From Anadara kagoshimensis (taxonomy: Eukaryota > Mollusca > Bivalvia > Arcoida > Arcidae), in contig CM037870.1 of the NCBI GenBank assembly GCA_021292105.1, positions 20,491,424 through 20,555,423 on the forward strand: a stretch of 64,000 bases of DNA, in the 5' to 3' direction. Positions 29,690-42,000 of this stretch are shown piece by piece (the stretch's first letter is position 1; the number at the start of each line of letters is the position of its first letter). The position numbers and the translations under genes are program-made. Below the pieces are notes generated by a model. It had not been told where the DNA came from and searched no databases. It saw only the letters and a list, made by a program, of their open reading frames with translations.

Positions 29690-32380
29690 GTAAGACTTTA
29701 AAAATAATATTATATTAATATTGATCTAATACTGGACGTATAATGTTGACTTAAAAAAAAGATGGGATTTAGTTGATTCAAATTGTACCTCCTGATACCA
29801 AGTCCTCGTCTTTGATATGGTGTCGCTAAGTTAAACATCAAGGTTGTAGTTATCGAAAAAGTTTAGTTTCCCATAGAATTCATATGTTACAAGAGTCACT
29901 TGCTAAGTGGATTACTTTTAAATTTTTTACCACATCTAGTTATTTCTACTCCTACAATAAACCCATTTCATAAAAAATTAATTTTAAACAAACATTGCAT
30001 TGTTTGAACTTTCATAATTTTACTCCACATACCTGCTTTTGTTCGTCTTCTCTCTATATTTATGGACCAGCTGAAAATGTACTGAATGGTGACCTCAATA
30101 TCAGTGAAATGACTACTTTAAAGATAATCCTAAATAAAGTACTCAGGGACATGGGGACAGAATTTCAGAATTATTATTAGATTCTCTTGAAGAGTATGCC
30201 AGACGTTGGATTAAATCAGCAGATGTGGAGCTTAACACCTTATCCGACTAGAACAGGAATTGTGACACAAGGATCTATTCTCTTTAATACCAAGGGACCC
30301 AGATATTTCGGCAATCCTCACAGAAATGCACAACAAGTATGTTGTTATCCAAGCTGATAAGAATTTCAACAAAATTATTCTCGTTTGTACGAGATTTTAC
30401 CATGTATGTCTTACTAAGGAGATTGCTTTAGATGGTATATCGGAAAGTTTGACATATTCTGGGACTAATTTTACCAAAGATGAAGTTCTTCCCTAGCATA
30501 CGGGAGTTTTTGCGTCTTTCGGTATCAATCTAAAAGATAAAAAACTTTATTTTCCTTACTTGTTATTCATAAACCTGATAAAATCCATACAAGGAAAGAT
30601 AAAGTACAGTATTCTCTAAATGTATTACTAGTTTGACAGTCGTCAAAAATGGTCTTCAGTCTAATTAAAAAGTCTATTTTACTTCTAACATTAATCTAAA
30701 GTGGATTTTAAAAATTACATGAACATCTAGCTAAATTTGAATTTTCTACACTTAATATCATTATCCCCCATTCTAAATTGCAAAAAATGTAACCTAACAC
30801 AAATTTTTCACCTGTCAATCTTTAAAAAAAAGTAAGTCGAAATACAAATATCTAATGCTGACCAAAAATTCTGATTATTTTATCAAGCGCCATACGAAGT
30901 CTAAACATAAATATTCTGAATATACCATCATCAAAATGCGAGAGGTTTAAATAGGCAACATATTTTTTTGGTACTATAATTTTCTAATAAACAATCGGTA
31001 CACTTTTTGGCTAAAACTTTTGTTAGCTGATTTATTTCATCTTTTGAGCAGAATTTATGCAGAACTTTGTTAAAACTGAAAAAAGAATGTGGTCAAATCA
31101 TTCACGTACAGAAATATATATTATATGTCGTTCTATCTCTTTATATATAATCCTTAAATTTTGAGAATATGTGTATGTCATCTATTCTAGTGGGCTTGCA
31201 ATAAAAATAAGACTGATTCTTAAGATTCTGTTTCAAACCCAGACTTCAATCATGATGCCCACGAAAGGGTTGATTTGAAACTGTATGACTTTAATCTTCT
31301 ATTGTCAACTTTTATCTTCTTTTCAGCAATAATCCTGCTTCTCCTGCTTATGGTGTATTTGCTTCAATGTTAATACGCTAAAGTATAGCTTGTTCCCACA
31401 ACTGAAACTTTATACACCCAAGTAAGCTGCCTACAAAAAAGAAAAAAAAATGTTTATTGGGAATATTACAGTCCTAGACTTATCAAGACCCTAAAATGTT
31501 TTATGGCAGTCATTACAATGTTGTTGATATGTATGATGTGTAGCCAGCTACACAGGAGTTGTTTCTGTTCAGGGGCACCCGAACTAACTCCCCTGTTTGA
31601 GGTTGAAGTTCACGTGCTTTACTTAAAGTACAAGTTTTATTTTGCTTTGGGATTGTAATTTGGGATGCATAAGTATGTTTGTTTTTTATCCTGAAATAGG
31701 AAAACACATCATAATTAAATCAAAGTTTCTTTTAAAGATCTTTTAGAACGATGATGCAAAATATGCAAAAAAATTAAATTTCGGCATTCTGTATATTTAT
31801 TCCAGAGTTTCTTTTTATAATTTCTAATTAAGATTTATTTTTATTTCTCTACCACCACTGATAGTCGGATTTTTAAACTCAGAATTGTATACCGCCTTTT
31901 ACTAACTGCGAGCTAATACTCATATTATTTTGCATAATGACGAGAGACATTGGTCTATGACACAAAACCATTTTATCAAAGCGAGACTCATCAGTAAGAT
32001 ACATATTATTAGAGGAATACATGTTTGATGTTCTATTAGTCGTTAAATCTGCCAAATGATTGTGTTTATTTTTAACGGTCTGTATCTTGCTACGATTTTA
32101 CTTTATGGTGATGTTAAGAAAATAATTTAGTAATGCTTAAACTGCGGAAAAGTTGTCATCTTAATGTTTTTATCATGGATGACTTTTTCACTTTTCCTTG
32201 CTCTTAGAAGTTATAACATAGGTCAAAATTTCAATAATTTTGGTTTCGTTTACTATGACAACAAAATTAATCTTGCATTAGAAAATACCTTGTGCTTAAA
32301 AATAACTTTCTGTTCCATGGCATTACGTCTGTATTTGATGACATTGTGATTTAATAATTTGTTTCACGTTGATGTTTCAG
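29690..32380 (+). other. Lectin intron 2 (2.7 kb)
   Basis: Begins GTAAGA and ends GTTGATGTTTCAG. Mostly filled by a badly decayed RT-A copy (29985-31690) in the same orientation as the gene. Confidence 0.7.
29985..31690 (+). pseudogene. RT-A element, long degenerate copy in lectin intron 2
   Basis: The longest RT-A copy in the window. Pieces readable between frameshifts include MGTEFQN and SLEEYARRWIKSADVELNTL at the 5' side, KPDKIHTRKDK near 30570, YSEYTIIKMRE at about 30915, a ruined polymerase core (30990-31150), then NHDAHERVDLKLYDFN, AYGVFASMLIR and GSHYNVVDMYDV. The tail follows (GTAGCCAGCTACACAGGAG) with terminus ATGCATAAGTATGTTTGTTT near 31680. Many stops, so inactive. The 61-codon frame at 29995-30180 belongs to it. 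Confidence 0.75.
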
Positions 32381-32613
32381 ATTATGGAAGAGGCACCGAT
32401 ACCTGGGGAGTTTGGATTAATGGCAAATATGATAATGGGAGTTGGTTAGATGGTACAAACAAGATTCTGGAAAATATTTATTGGGACTCAACAGCACCAT
32501 TGCAGCCATATGTAGGGACTTGTATGACTTTCTCCTACACCCAACGTGGTTTATTGATAACAAACAGAGATTGTACATGGCGATATATTTCTTTTTGTCA
32601 GGTTATGATATAG
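32381..32613 (+). CDS. C-type-lectin-like gene, exon 3 (C-terminal half of lectin domain and stop)
   Basis: Acceptor GATGTTTCAG|AT joins phase-1 exon 2 to give DYGRGTDTWGVWINGKYDNG, then SWLDGTNKILENIYWDST, APLQPYVGTCMTFSYTQ, RGLLITNRDCTWRYISFCQ and a stop at 32611. W.W-like GVWINGK, SW.DGTN, and cysteines at GTC, RDC and FC fit the second half of a C-type lectin domain (QPD/EPN and WND positions). The calcium-site motifs EPN/QPD and WND are absent (RDCTW stands where WND is expected). Sugar binding, if any, is probably calcium-independent. This is the last exon. Confidence 0.85.
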
Positions 32614-32990
32614 TCAACGACAAACAATCAATCTCAATCTTTGATTCAAAACCATGATGTCCTGACATCCTATAAGTCCTGACATCCTATGAAGGATCCT
32701 ACTCAGAAAAAGGAATCGGAGTCTACTAGTATAAATTCTATGTTGATTGTAGAACATTTCAGAATTAACAATTATTTTTGCCAAGTACTGGTATTATTTG
32801 ATACCATGGCAACAAATCCATGAGAAGTTACGAAAAATGGATTGCAATATATTGACTATATCTACATACCAACAATCGAAATTTTTTTTTCATTTTTTAA
32901 CACATTTTAAAAAAATTATTAGTACACCATTTACACACTCATATATACACAGGTACATGTATGAACTTTTAAACTTAACATGTCCGAAAA

Positions 32991-32996
32991 AATAAA
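32991..32996 (+). terminator. Possible polyadenylation signal of the lectin gene
   Basis: AATAAA 378 bp past the stop codon, in an A-rich context. It is the first clear hexamer in the 3' flank that I noticed; use is unproven. Confidence 0.4.
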
Positions 32997-33129
32997 AAAA
33001 ACTTAATGCTTAGAAAAATATTTCACTCATTAGACATGTTTTTATAGTTTACCCATATTTTTTCAAAAATCTTTAAATTATCTGAAAGTTGATATTGTTT
33101 CTTTTTTGTTAAATATAAATAAAAAATAT

Positions 33130-33590
33130 GGTGTTTGAGTTCATTAAAATTCAAACATTGTTCATTGTATCTTTAACTGTAATATACTGTTTTGTGGTGT
33201 TTACTATTTTATTTATAATTTGTTCTTTTTTCCCATATTTACCTAGAATAGCATCTCTTACTGTTACATTATGTGTAATTTTCACTCTAACCCACTCTTC
33301 TATATTAGACCAAATAGTTCGTACATATGGACAGTCAAAGAATAAATGACATAAATTTCTTCGTAAGATTTACAAAATGAACAAAGCGATGAACTTTTCA
33401 ATTGTATCTTTTGAAGAAAAACATTTGTACCATATATTCTATGTATTATCCTAAAGTTTAACCATTTTAATTCAGGGTCTTTTACATTTTTATACAAATT
33501 TGTGTACACGTTACTCCAGTTAAAAGATTCCGGTAAATTGAATTCTTGTGTCCGTTTTGATTCAATTTTTGGTTTAATATACATTTCTTT
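33130..33590 (-). pseudogene. Non-LTR retrotransposon C-terminal region
   Basis: The minus frame 33584-33300 reads FNLPESFNWSNVYTNLYKNV, KDPELKWLNFRIIHRIYGTN and VFLQKIQLKSSSLCSFCKSY, then a degenerate end. The pattern W..(F)RI.HRI.GTN..L.KI.L..S..C.FC...EE is the zinc-binding region after the reverse transcriptase of many LINEs. Further minus-strand pieces towards 33130 look like the decayed remainder. No catalytic core. Confidence 0.8.
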
Positions 33591-33611
33591 TATAAATACA
33601 TCATATATGTG

Positions 33612-34150
33612 TTGTGTTCCTTTCGGCCAAACAACTTTTGAGGCCTTGATAAACCAAGACTCTGCGAGTCAGCAATTTATTTGTAGTAGGAACAAGCCCT
33701 TCCCAAAGTGTATGAATCGTGAAACCAAAGCACAATTAGCAAGATACAGAAGTAGCGAATATATTAATAGAAAAGAAATGTGAAAATAGAAAAACGCAAC
33801 TCGTAACATCTGCAATATACCTTCGAATGTACTCTTTCGTGTCTTCCCTTATTTAAGAATAAGTTCAAATATGAAGCAAACCTTGGTGAAATGGTTGTAT
33901 CTTTTATTTTATGCTCACGAATAAAGACGACATATTCTCCAAATATTAGATTACTAATAGATAGAACGTTATCTATATATCTGTGTATGTGGAGTTGAAT
34001 ACGATGGTGACAGTCACTTCTTAGACCAAAAAAGGTTCCCCGTAACGCCATCCAGAAAAAAACAAATAAAACAGCAAGCAAAAGTGTATGGTCTTTACGA
34101 AACGGCCAATCGACCGCCTGTCGGAAATCATTACAACTACTTTCCGCCAT
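33612..34150 (-). pseudogene. RT-A element fragment, reverse orientation
   Basis: The minus frame 34150-33764 contains HIHRYIDNVLSISNLIFGEY (YIDN in place of the YIDD catalytic box), HKIKDTTISPRFASYLNL and degenerate downstream blocks. It continues towards 33640 with CNKLLTRRVLVYQGLK-like coding. The N-terminal 50 residues of the frame show no family match. The mutated catalytic aspartate and frame breaks make it dead. Confidence 0.75.
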
Positions 34151-34330
34151 GCTAAATACTACACAAGCAATCGTATGTCGTCACGTATAGGTAACTCTCA
34201 AAGCAGATCGTTAACTTGTGTATGAAGGTAACGACCCAGAGAGATAAAAAAATTCACAGATTTTAAAACGATGTTAGTTTTTTTTCTGTCATTAATTTTG
34301 ATGTGAGAATTTGTTATATTTAATAGATGT
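34151..34330. other. Spacer between opposed RT-A copies
   Basis: Short AT-rich DNA separating a minus and a plus RT-A copy. Nothing recognised. Confidence 0.4.
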
Positions 34331-34374
34331 CTCAAATATTATTTTCTTTTTTCTCGAAGTATCGGACGACTGTG

Positions 34375-35285
34375 TTTATTATTTATTTATTCCAAACAAA
34401 AATATACTTAAGATACCATCAACACAATGTTGGAGTTTTTGATAGATAACATATTTGTTGTGTTTGGTAATATAGTTTTTCAGCAAACAATCGGTATACC
34501 AATGGGTGCAAACTGTGCACTATTGCTTGCCGATTTGTTCCTTTATTCTTATGAAGCAGAATTTATACAGAACCTTGTTAAATCTGGAGAGAAGACTGTC
34601 GCCAAATCATTCAACTCCACATACAGATATATAGATGACTTTCTGTCTCTTAACAATCCTATATTTGGAGACTATGTAAATGTCATCTATCCTAGTGAGC
34701 TTGAAATAAAAGACACGACTGATTCCTCAAGTTCTGCTTCATATTTAGACTTATACCTGAATTATGACGCACGCGAAAGGCTACATTTGAAACTTATGAC
34801 CAACGTGATGACTTCAATGTTTCTATTGTCAACTTTCCTTTTTTATGCAGCAATAAACCCGCTTCTCCTGCTTATGGTGTATTTGTTTCCCAATTAATAC
34901 GCTATGGTAGAGCATGTTCCCACAACGGAGACTTTGTACAACGAAGTAGGCTGCTTGAAAATAAATTGTTGACTCGGGGATATTGCAAGCCTAGGCATAT
35001 CAAGGCCCTCAAAAAGTTGTATGGTTAATAAGTTTGATATCTCTGTGTCCAGGATTGCCCTGGATATATTTGACGTCTCATAGTTCCATGTTCCTTTCAC
35101 ACAATTTTGATTACACACGTGGCGGGTGTAGCTAGCTAAACAGGAGGTGCTTACCCTTCCGGAGCACCCGACCTCACTTCCCTGGTGGAAGATCAGGTGT
35201 CTAACCTAACTTGTCAGTTCGAAAGTTTTTACTTTGCTTCTGGATTGTGATTCGGACATGGATTGGTATGTTTGTGTTTGACTAC
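34375..35285 (+). pseudogene. RT-A reverse-transcriptase core with tail, best-preserved copy
   Basis: The 156-codon frame from 34427 reads MLEFLIDNIFVVFGNIVFQQ, TIGIPMGANCALLLADLFLY, SYEAEFIQNLVKSGEKTVAK, then TYRYIDDFLSLNNP with intact YIDD and LEIKDTTDSSSSASYLDLYL. A frameshift near 34795 ends it. The C-terminus (LTRGYCKPRHIKALKKLYG in another frame) and the full tail follow, to TTGGTATGTTTGTGTTTGAC at about 35280. Palm motifs B and C are visible. The N-terminal third is missing, and no endonuclease is seen. Best guess Penelope-like. Confidence 0.85.
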
Positions 35286-35870
35286 AGGAAATCTGTTAGT
35301 TAAAAGAATAAATGAAAATATACTAGAAAAGCATCATAAATACGGTACACGGATAAATTCAACAGATTCCAATGATTTACTAAAGATTTGCCCTTTTACC
35401 TTCAAATCATAAAGACGTAAACGTTTCCACAAAATTCAATTGATGATATGCATTTTCATATTGTTTTTATTTAAAAATTCTTGATTTGAAAATTTAAAAT
35501 TTTGATATTTTTTCATCACTATGACTTTTAAAATATATTTTAAATGACGTCATGAACATTTATACTGAAATAAGGATGTTATTTGAATAACACACGGAAT
35601 TTCTGAGTGACGTATTTTCGAGCTCTTTGGCTTTTAGTTGCTTTCTGAAGTAAAAATGTTTTGAATTATAATGATTTTTTTCACTCCAGACAAGATTTTG
35701 TTTCAATAGTTCAATGTCTTATTTATGTTTCAAATGTAGCCCTTGACAATATTTCCCTGACTATGAATCATTGACTCTCGATTCGGATGACAAAGCTTTG
35801 TTCTTCTGCTGTTCAAAGTTGTTTCTCTATAATGATTATTATTCTAGTGACTTGGAATACATAGAGGATC
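35286..35870. other. AT-rich spacer, nothing recognised
   Basis: No gene or repeat family recognised. Confidence 0.4.
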
Positions 35871-35872
35871 TC

Positions 35873-36001
35873 GCATGAGTGTTTAGGAATATTGAATTTA
35901 TTAAACGAGTTGAATAATTTTTTATGCAACGAGCCTTGGCGAGTTGCATAAAACATTATTCAACGAGTTTAATAAATTCAATATTACATTAACACGAATG
36001 C
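35873..36001. repeat. 130-bp fold-back palindrome
   Basis: AATATTGAATTTATTAAACG at 35888 pairs with the complement ending at 35985, and TTTTATGCAAC pairs with GTTGCATAAAA around CGAGCCTTGGCGA. Weaker pairing extends to 35873-36001. A TGACGTCA site lies downstream at 36355-36362. Confidence 0.85.
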
Positions 36002-37255
36002 AAGATTCTATTTATTATATAATCCCATAAAAACGGCTTTTTCGTAGATTTGAAACTTGTCTTCTCATTATAAGAAAACAGCTGATTGACCGAAAAACAA
36101 CAAGTTAACGCAAATGTGTACATCATGCGCCAAAAGTAATCCTGCTGAAATATTAAAAGTAAACAATAGTCTGTCTGCAGGATACAAAAACAAAACCAAT
36201 TATTTTCAATTTAAATACAATGTATCTTCTTTTTAGAAGAAAAGTTCAAAAGTATCAGCTTAAATTAGAATCAACAAACAGTGTCAAATGAAACAAACAA
36301 TTGTGAACTAGGTCCATTGTGTGATGTCACTCTGGAATGACTTTTATGCTTTTATGACGTCACACTCATTCAATACGATTTTTATTGTATGACCGTATTA
36401 CATGGATTATTGAGTAGATTATATAATAAAGCATAATCTAATTGAGAAATTAGTTTACAATTCAAATAATATATTTACTACATCAAGAAGAAGCACAAAT
36501 ACAACACTCCTAGTTTACGACTCGATGACATTAAAGTTTGTAAATTTGCCGTCAAGGAGACATATTTTTTTCTTTACATTTTCAGATAATTCAAATGTTG
36601 AACTATATTATATTAGTATCTCAAAAACTTGTAGGACAAACAGGTAATTTTTCTACAATTTTTCCAATTTTCCAGAGCCAGAAAAATTGCAATTTTCTGT
36701 TTAGCCTATGTTAAAATTTCAAGATTTGGCACATTTTGGACGCTTTAAAAGCTAAAAAAGTAAAAAGGGGAACCATATATTTTTTTTGCATTTTCAGATG
36801 CGCCTCAAAAAGGTTTATAAGTATAAAAAATCAGAAACTTAGGATAGTGCCCTTTGTACCACTTGGTGTATCTATGTTAAGAGAGGCTAGTCTTGTTAGT
36901 CTTGTTAGGCTTTGTTCAAATTTAGCCCGAAAACCTAGATCGAAGTCGAACTTTGGAAAACCGAGTTTTTGTATTAAACATTGTTGTCGCATTGAATTTT
37001 TAGAAACATAATTGTGCTAAAATGAAAATAAAATTTTTTGAACAGAGAACCTCTGCATTACAGAATAGTAAACTTTACCCAAAACGCCGATAAAACATTC
37101 CTGAAAAATCCAAGCCAGTAATTCTGTCATTGTTAATTCAGTTAAGTTATAGTGATGTAACCAGCATATATATATATATATACACGCATCTAGTAATTTC
37201 ATAAGAAGAAGACATTTCTTTGATTGATATTTTATTTGCTTTCTGGAACCAACCC
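36002..37255. other. Spacer, nothing recognised
   Basis: The open frame at 36736-37011 (91 codons) has no recognised domain. A TA run lies at about 37168-37182. The part up to 36440 could belong to an element carrying the fold-back, but its far end was not found. Confidence 0.4.
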
Positions 37256-37349
37256 GGGTGGTTTTTTAAGTCCATTAGATTTTAATTCATTGATTTTATG
37301 TACAGGGTAATAGAACATAACCAGAAAAAGAAACACGCAATTAACTGAT

Positions 37350-37560
37350 TAACATCTTTTTTATAACCATTCTCACCATCCTGGACACTAGTCTTGTTGC
37401 TGGACATGTTTTGATATTTTTCCAGACCAGTTCTTTTCTTGAAGAGTTGTTTTTACTTTGACTCTTGAACACTGCTTCTATTCCCGATGCAATTTCGAAC
37501 ATCTCAATAATATCAGCTCTTAATCTTCGATATTCAAGTGATAGAATACCTAACTTTTAA
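37350..37560 (-). pseudogene. Non-LTR retrotransposon reverse transcriptase, C-terminal fragment
   Basis: Minus-strand translation from about 37558 gives KLGILSLEYRRLRADIIEMF and EIASGIEAVF. This matches the LINE pattern L.L.SL.YRR.RGD.IE.YKI..G downstream of the catalytic core (CR1/L2/Rex-type). The rest (KNIKTCPATRLVSRM) is degenerate and ends at a stop near 37345. About 70 codons remain. Confidence 0.7.
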
Positions 37561-37561
37561 G

Positions 37562-38890
37562 CTCATCTGAGCCAAAGGCTCGTCGTGCGTCGTCCGTCGT
37601 GTGTAAACTTTACATTTTAATCTTCTCCTCCAAAACTACTGGGCCAAATTTGATGAAACTTGGCGATTATTATGCCTGGGTAACAGCCTTTCAAAATTGT
37701 GTTCGGGGTTTGGCCGCGCACGTTACTAAAATAGCAAAAAGACAAAAAAATCTTCTTCTCTGAAACCAAAAGGTGCAGGCAAATTTTGATTGGATATTTA
37801 GATTCAGCATACCTGGGAACATTAAAATTGTGTTTTTCATGAAAATTGAATGAAAAATAGGTTACGCGTTTTTTGCGTAAAATTATGTAATTTTGAAAAT
37901 GAGACATTTATTGTTATAACTCAATAACGGCTGAAGATAACTGTATGGAGTTTTCACTGTTGATCTTGTCTTGCTATTTTCTTCAAAAAGATGTCAAGGT
38001 CAAAGGTCAAGGTCATGTCCCTGCTTTTGAACTTTGATAAAAAATGCTATTTTTTAAACATTTCAGGTGATAATGGCATGGGATTTTCAGTTAATTGTAG
38101 GTATTGACATGACTATCATTTTGATACATAGATCAAGGTCATGAGTTCAAAGGTCAAGGTCAAGGATGCACAACTATTACCGTTATAGTTGATTATCTGC
38201 AAAAATATTAACTTTTTGTATAGGCATACATATTAGAATATTGTAGGTAATGGCACAATGGTCATTTTGATATATTAATAAAGGTCATGGGTTCAAAGGT
38301 CAAGGTCACAGATGGAAATCAATACCAAAATGGTTAATTATCTCGAAAACCATTAACTTTTTGTATAGACATGTATATTAGAATATTGTAGGTTTTGATT
38401 TAACGATCATTTTGATATAAAGATTAATGTCATTGGTTCAAAGGTCAAGGTCACAGATGCGAAAGAATACCGAAATGGTTAATTATCTCAAAAACTATAA
38501 ACTTTTTGTATAGACATGTATATTAGCATATTGTAGGTTTTGATTTAACGATCATTTTGATACATAGATTAATGTCATGCGTTCAAAGGTCAAGATCACA
38601 GATGCAAAAAAATACCGAAATGGTTAATTATCTCGAAAACTATAAGCTTTTTGTATAGAAATGTATATTACAATATAGTAGGAATTGATTTAACGATCAT
38701 TTTGATATATAGATTAAGGTCATGGGTTCAAAGGTCAAGGTCACAGATGTGAAAGTGTACCAAAATGGTTAATTATCTCAAAAACTATAAACTTTTTGTA
38801 TAGGCATGTATATTCGAATATTGTAGGTAATGGCCTAACAATCATTTTGATATATAGATGAAGGTCATAGTTTCATACGTTTGTTTTTAC
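37562..38890 (+). repeat. 145-bp tandem repeat with a GCTCATCTGAGCC-type leader
   Basis: Starts with GCTCATCTGAGCCAAAGGCT and GTCGTGCGTCGTCCGTCGTG, a leader that I associate with a common bivalve repeat. From about 38050 there are six units of about 145 bp. Landmarks such as ATCATTTTGATA fall at 38114, 38260, 38406, 38551, 38696 and 38841. Each unit carries GGTTCAAAGGTCAAGGTCAC and ACTTTTTGTATAGGCATGTA. The 96-codon minus frame at 37617-37907 lies in the leader and is not a gene. Confidence 0.85.
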
Positions 38891-38924
38891 TTTTTAGCTG
38901 TTTATAAATAATGTATTGTAGCTA

Positions 38925-38928
<4 letters not shown>

Positions 38929-39003
<75 letters not shown>
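38929..39003. repeat. TA microsatellite
   Basis: About 36 TA units with a single phase break near 38967, between the 145-bp repeat and the large TTG-rich array. Confidence 0.95.
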
Positions 39004-39021
39004 AAATGATAACTGGGTTTT

Positions 39022-42000
39022 TTTGTTGTAATAATGATGACTGTTGTTGTTTTGATATTGACTGTGTTGTTGTTGATATGATGATGACTGTGTTGTTGTT
39101 GTTGTTGCTATGGTGATGACTTTAGTTGTTTTGATATTGACTGTGTTGTTGTTGCTATGATGATGACTTTAGTTGTTTTGATATTGACTGTGTTGTTGTT
39201 GATATAATGATTACCGTGTTGTTGTTGTTGTTGTTGCTATGGTGATGACTATAGTTGTTTTGATATTGACTGTGTTGTTGTTGCTATGACGATGACTGTT
39301 GTTGTTGCTATGATGATAACTGTGTTGTTGTTGTTGCTATAATGATGACTTTAGTTGTTTTGATATTGACTGTGTTGTTGTTGCTATGATGATTACTGTG
39401 TTGTTGTTGTTGTTGTTGCTGTGATGATGACTTTAGTTGTTTTGATATTGACTGTGTTGTTGTTGCTATGATGATTACTGTGTTGTTGTTGTTGTTGCTA
39501 TGAGTATGACTTTAGTTGTTTTGATATTGACTGTGTTGTTGTTGCTATGATGATTACTGTGTTGTTGTTGTTGCTATAATGATGACTTTAGTTGTTTTGA
39601 TATTGACTGTGTTGTTGTTGCTATGATAATTACTGTGTTGTTGTTGTTGTTGTTGTTGTTATGATTATGACTTTAGTTGTTTTGATATTGACTGTGTTGT
39701 TGTTGCTATGATGATTACTGTGTTTGTTGTTGGTGTTGCTATGATTATAACTTTAGTTGTTTTGATATTGACTGTGTTGTTGTTGTTGCTATGATGATGA
39801 CTTTAGTTGTTTTGATATTGACTGTGTTGTTGTTGCTATGATGATTACTGTGTTGTTGTTGTTGTTGTTGCTATGATTATAACTTTAGTTGTTTTGATAT
39901 TGACTGTGTTGTTGTTGCTATGATGATTACTGTGTTGTTGTTGTTGTTGCTATGATGATTACTGTGTTGTTGTTGTTGCTATAATGATGACTTTAGTTGT
40001 TTTGATATTGACTGTGTTGTTGTTGCTATGATGATTACTGTGTTGTTGTTGTTGTTGTTGTTGCTGTGATGATGACTTTAGTTGTTTTGATATTGACTGT
40101 GTTGTTGTTGCTATGATGATTACTGTGTTGTTGTTGTTGTTGCTATGATGATGACTTTAGTTGTTTTGATATTGACTGTGTTGTTGTTGCTATGATGATT
40201 ACTGTGTTGTTGTTGTTGCTATAATGATGACTTTAGTTGTTTTGATATTGACTGTGTTGTTGTTGCTATGATAATTACTGTGTTGTTGTTGTTGTTGTTG
40301 TTGTTGTTATGATTATGACTTTAGTTGTTTTGATATTGACTGTGTTGTTGTTGCTATGATGATTACTGTGTTGTTGTTGTTGTTGCTATGATTATAACTT
40401 TAGTTGTTTTGATATTGACTGTGTTGTTGTTGTTGCTATGATGATGACTTTAGTTGTTTTGATATTGACTGTGTTGTGTTGCTATGATGATTACTGTGTT
40501 TTGTTTGTTGCTATAATGATGACTTTAGTTGTTTTGATATTGACTGTGTTGTTGTTGCTATGATGATTACTGTGTTGTTGTTGTTGTTTGATATTGACTG
40601 TGTTGTTGTTGCTATGATGATTACTGTGTTGTTGTTGCTGTTGTTGCTATGATGAATACTGTGTTGTTGTTGTTGCTATAATGATGACTTTAGTTGTTTT
40701 GATATTGACTGTGTTGTTGTTGCTATGATGATGACTTTAGTTGTTTTGATATTGACTGTGTTGTTGTTGCTATGATGATTACTGTGTTGTTGTTGTTGTT
40801 GCTATGATGATTACTGTGTTGTTGTTGTTGCTATAATGATGACTTTAGTTGTTTTGATATTGACTGTGTTGTTGTTGCTATGATGATTACTGTGTTGTTG
40901 TTGTTGTTGTTGTTGCTGTGATGATGACTTTAGTTGTTTTGATATTGACTGTGTTGTTGTTGCTATGATGATTACTGTGTTGTTGTTGTTGTTGCTATGA
41001 TGATGACTTTAGTTGTTTTGATATTGACTGTGTTGTTGTTGCTATGATGATTACTGTGTTGTTGTTGTTGCTATAATGATGACTTTAGTTGTTTTGATAT
41101 TGACTGTGTTGTTGTTGCTATGATAATTACTGTGTTGTTGTTGTTGTTGTTGTTGTTATGATTATGACTTTAGTTGTTTTGATATTGACTGTGTTGTTGT
41201 TGCTATGATGATTACTGTGTTGTTGTTGTTGTTGCTATGATTATAACTTTAGTTGTTTTGATATTGACTGTGTTGTTGTTGTTGCTATGATGATGACTTT
41301 AGTTGTTTTGATATTGACTGTGTTGTTGTTGCTATGATGATTACTGTGTTGTTGTTGTTGCTATAATGATGACTTTAGTTGTTTTGATATTGACTGTGTT
41401 GTTGTTGCTATGATGATTACTGTGTTGTTGTTGTTGTTTGATATTGACTGTGTTGTTGTTGCTATGATGATTACTGTGTTGTTGTTGCTGTTGTTGCTAT
41501 GATGAATACTGTGTTGTTGTTGTTGCTATAATGATGACTTTAGTTGTTTTGATATTGACTGTGTTGTTGTTGCTATGATGATTCCTGTGTTGTTGTTGTT
41601 GTTTGATATTGACTGTGTTGTTGTTGCTATGATGATTACTGTGTTGTTGTTGCTGTTGTTGCTATGATAATTACTGTGTTGTTGTTGTTGTTGCTGTGAT
41701 GATGACTTTAGTTGTTTTGATATTGACTGTGTTGTTGTTGCTATGATAATTACTGTGTTGTTGTTGTTGTTGCTATGATGATGACTTTAGTTGTTTTGAT
41801 ATTGACTGTGCTGTTGTTGCTATGATAATTACTGTGTTGTTGTTGTTGTTGTTGCTATAATGATTACTTTAGTTGTTTTGATATTGACTGTGTTGTTGTT
41901 GCTATGATGATTACTGTGTTGTTGTTGTTGTTGCTGTGATGATGACTTTAGTTGTTATGATGTTGACTGTGTTGTTGTTGCTATGATGATTACTGTGTTG

